This document shows positions 31,499-33,585 of a stretch of DNA of 33,585 bases, one piece after another. This stretch comes from JBEKJU01 sp050011095. Lineage in GTDB: Bacteria > Desulfobacterota > Syntrophorhabdia > Syntrophorhabdales > WCHB1-27. Each line of letters starts with the position of its first letter. Within the stretch, counting starts at the first letter, position 1. Both the position numbers and the translations under genes were made by a program. The stretch covers positions 1 to 33,585 of the forward strand of contig JBEKJU010000011.1 in assembly GCA_050011095.1 (NCBI GenBank), given 5' to 3'. Under the pieces are notes generated by a model. That model saw only the letters and a list, made by a program, of their open reading frames with translations. It did not search any database and was not told where the DNA came from.

Positions 31499-32851
31499 AT
31501 GGGAAAGGCCGCGCGCGCGCTGCTCTGCGCCTTGTGTCTCGGGCTCATCCTTTGCCACCTTCCATCCCGCGCCATGGGCGCGACCTTCGATCTCGAATCG
31601 GTCATTACCTTCGCCCTGGCGCACAATCCATCGCTCCTGGCCTCGGAGAAGGACATCGCGGCAGAGGCATACGGGATCAAGGCGGCGAAGGCCGAGAGGA
31701 TGCCGAAGGTGGATTTCGGATCGGGCGTCACCCGCTACAGGTATCCCACGCCGCTAACGCCCATCGTTCTTCCCTCTCAATTTACCCTGAGCACGCTCGC
31801 CGCCCTGCAACTGCCTGATTTCGACAGGACCATCTACGATGCGGGCGCCTCGTTCAGGCTCCCCCTCTACAGGGGGGGACAGATCACCGGCAATATCCGC
31901 ATCGCCGAGATGAGAAAAGCCCTCGCCGAGGACACCTACGCGGCATCGCGACAGGATTTGGTCTATAACCTCACGAGCGTCTACCACAAGATACTGCAGC
32001 TCCAGAGGCTTCGTTCGGCGAACGAGGCCTCGGTCGGGCAGCTCGAAAGCCACATGCATGATGTCGCGCTCTTTTTGAAGGCGGGCACGGCGCCCAGGCT
32101 GGACCTCCTGAAGACGGAGGTCGAGCTTGCCCATGCGAGGGACAACCTCCTCCTTGTCAGGAACAATCTGGAGAGCGCCTTCGAGCTGCTCAGGAACCTC
32201 ATGGGCATGGAGGACGGCGCAACGGCGATCAGCATAGTCGAGACGCCACCAACGAGCGCGGCCTATCCGCCCGAGGCGGAGAGTATAAACATCGCCTTCC
32301 GGAAGAGGCCCGACTATCAGGGGGTCGCAAAAAAGAAGGCCATCGCGGAGGACCGCATAAGGGTCGCCTGGGGAAAATGGCTGCCCGATATCTTCGGGTC
32401 CGGCCAGTACGTGAAGAGGGCGGCCGAGGGAACCTCCTTTCAGGAGGACTGGGCGGTGGGACTGACGTTGACCATCCCTGTCTTCGACGGAGGGCTCATC
32501 CGGTCGGAGGTGGACAGGGAGAGGATCGGCCTCGAAAAGGTGAGGCAGGAAGAGCGCTCCCTCCGGCTCTCCATCATGAGGGAGGTGAAGGACGCCCATC
32601 TGGGCATCGCCCATGCCTCGGACAGGATCAAGGTCGCGGAAAAGGCGATGGAAAGCGCGAAAGAGGCCCTCCGGGTCGAGCGCCTGAAGTACGAAACGGG
32701 CTCGGGCACGAACACGGACGTCATCGATGCCCGCGCGGCGCTCCTCAGGTCTGAGAGCGACTACTATCAGGCGCTCTTCGACAGGGAGATCGCCCTGGCG
32801 TCGCTCCGAAAGGCCATAGGGGAGTATCCAGCTCACGCAGGAGGTCCTTAA
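31499..32851 (+). CDS. TolC-family outer-membrane efflux channel
   Basis: This 450-residue protein has a signal peptide (residues 1-27, GKAARALLCALCLGLILC, cleavage near MGA). It shows two OEP repeats with long coiled helices: SVITFALAHNPSLLASEKDI at the start of repeat one and NIAFRKRPDYQGVAKKKA at repeat two. The conserved end of repeat two, AKEALRVERLKYETGSGTNTDVIDARAALLRSE, is interrupted only by normal loop sequence. It forms the trimeric outer-membrane exit duct for an RND or ABC pump. GGAGAG precedes ATG 31499 and the stop lies 4 nt before the HlyD gene. Confidence 0.92.
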   Translation: MGKAARALLCALCLGLILCHLPSRAMGATFDLESVITFALAHNPSLLASEKDIAAEAYGIKAAKAERMPKVDFGSGVTRYRYPTPLTPIVLPSQFTLSTLAALQLPDFDRTIYDAGASFRLPLYRGGQITGNIRIAEMRKALAEDTYAASRQDLVYNLTSVYHKILQLQRLRSANEASVGQLESHMHDVALFLKAGTAPRLDLLKTEVELAHARDNLLLVRNNLESAFELLRNLMGMEDGATAISIVETPPTSAAYPPEAESINIAFRKRPDYQGVAKKKAIAEDRIRVAWGKWLPDIFGSGQYVKRAAEGTSFQEDWAVGLTLTIPVFDGGLIRSEVDRERIGLEKVRQEERSLRLSIMREVKDAHLGIAHASDRIKVAEKAMESAKEALRVERLKYETGSGTNTDVIDARAALLRSESDYYQALFDREIALASLRKAIGEYPAHAGGP

Positions 32852-32855
32852 AGAT

Positions 32856-33585
32856 ATGAAAAAGAGAATCGCCCTGGCCGTCATCGCCCTCGCACTGATC
32901 GCGGCAATCTTCCTGTCGCGGATGCTCCTCGGGAGAAAGGCCGACGAAGGCGCCCTCCTACTTTCCGGAAATATGGAGGTCACCGAGTCGAATGTGGGGT
33001 TCAAGCTTGCGGGAAGGGTGATCGACCTTGTCGTGGACGAAGGGCAGTTCGTGCACGCGGGCGATCTCCTGGCGCGTCTCGATAACGCCGAGCTTGCGAG
33101 CACAGTGGCCCAGTACAGGGCCGCCCTTCGGGAAGCGGAGACCCGTCTCGCCGAGCTTCGCTCGGGTTCAAGGCCCCAGGAGATCGAGCAGGCGAGGGCC
33201 ACGGTAGAGTCCCAGGAGGCAGACCTCACCCGGATAAGGAAAGATTATGAGCGGTCGGAAATGCTTTACAGGAACGGGGCCATATCGACTGCCCAGTTCG
33301 ATGCGGCGAAGAGCGCCTACCAGGACAGGGCGGCCCAGCTCCGCCATGCATCCGAGGCGCTCAGCCTGACGAGGGAGGGGCCGCGCAAGGAGGATATCGA
33401 CGGGGCGGCCCACAGGGTCGAGCAGGCCGGGGCCTCCGTGAGGACCGCCGAGGAGAGGCTCGCGGATACGCTCATCCACGCGCCGTTTTCGGGCGTCATC
33501 CTGAGAAAGAACGTCGAGCTGGGTGAAACCGTGTCGGCCGGTACCCCCATCTACACAATAGGGGACCTCGCGAATCCGTGGATAA
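32856..33585 (+). CDS. HlyD/YbhG-family membrane fusion protein, 3' end outside the window
   Basis: The visible 243 residues have an N-terminal membrane anchor (residues 3-23), a biotinyl-lipoyl-like half domain (VGFKLAGRVIDLVVDEGQFV, then GDLLARLDNAEL), and a long coiled-coil hairpin of about 110 residues rich in Ala, Glu and Arg. The returning half is APFSGVILRKNVELGETVSA. This is the YbhG-like layout of adaptors for ABC-type pumps. The start is ATG 32856 behind AGGAGG. The gene runs off the window; ABC ATPase and permease genes would be expected next, as in cecR-ybhGFSR operons, which is inference. Confidence 0.9.
   Translation, partial: MKKRIALAVIALALIAAIFLSRMLLGRKADEGALLLSGNMEVTESNVGFKLAGRVIDLVVDEGQFVHAGDLLARLDNAELASTVAQYRAALREAETRLAELRSGSRPQEIEQARATVESQEADLTRIRKDYERSEMLYRNGAISTAQFDAAKSAYQDRAAQLRHASEALSLTREGPRKEDIDGAAHRVEQAGASVRTAEERLADTLIHAPFSGVILRKNVELGETVSAGTPIYTIGDLANPWI

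Noticed and set aside
1..33585. tRNA, rRNA, riboswitch, integrase or phage genes
   Set aside because: None was recognisable by eye on either strand; a covariance-model scan would be needed to rule out small RNAs.

Overview
The window reads as chromosomal DNA of a GC-rich Gram-negative bacterium. It encodes a signal peptidase I, a LolB-like lipoprotein, a TolC-family outer-membrane channel and a PilB/GspE ATPase. Indirect tRNA amidation (GatB), a DUF362 ferredoxin protein, FemAB-like acyltransferases in a polysaccharide locus and dispersed palindromic repeats together suggest an anaerobic Desulfobacterota-type lineage (Syntrophorhabdales-like is my best guess). The taxonomy is inference only.

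Region 1 (1-13800) is the distal part of an exopolysaccharide/O-antigen-type cluster, almost entirely on the + strand and tightly packed. In order it holds the tail of a DegT aminotransferase, a Wzx-like flippase, a short aminotransferase-tail remnant, a FemAB-like acyltransferase, a Wzy/O-antigen-ligase-like polymerase, a DUF7033-type polysaccharide deacetylase, a ChbG/YdjC deacetylase, a GT4 glycosyltransferase, a second FemAB-like protein, a second ChbG/YdjC protein and a second deacetylase-like protein. Then comes a lone minus-strand secreted protein with two beta-rich halves, and finally a membrane GT2 glycosyltransferase. The recurring deacetylase plus FemAB-like combination suggests a polymer whose amino sugars are unmasked and then re-acylated or aminoacylated. 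A near-perfect GC-rich terminator follows the GT2 gene.

Region 2 (13800-20190) has an orphan PilB-type ATPase on the minus strand. Divergent from it run ssb and then gatB-mtnA-SAM hydrolase, in which gatB, mtnA and the SAM hydrolase overlap one another. Two copies of a 172-186 bp element with hairpins at both ends and compensatory stem changes lie downstream of the GT2 terminator and between ssb and gatB.

Region 3 (20190-30260) is mostly minus-strand housekeeping: a small helical protein, ilvE, a DUF362 ferredoxin protein, a LolB-like lipoprotein, a 15-repeat TPR protein, lepB, argS, a broken nitrilase-family gene and a PmtA-like methyltransferase. The flanks of ilvE are rich in repeats. They hold a 185 bp MITE-like element with 14 bp terminal inverted repeats, an inverted second copy of its core, and a three-module array of the hairpin element.

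Region 4 (30400-33585) is on the + strand: a cupin, then a CecR-like TetR regulator followed by TolC-family and HlyD-family genes, a typical efflux operon that runs off the window. No tRNA, rRNA, CRISPR array, transposase or phage gene was seen.
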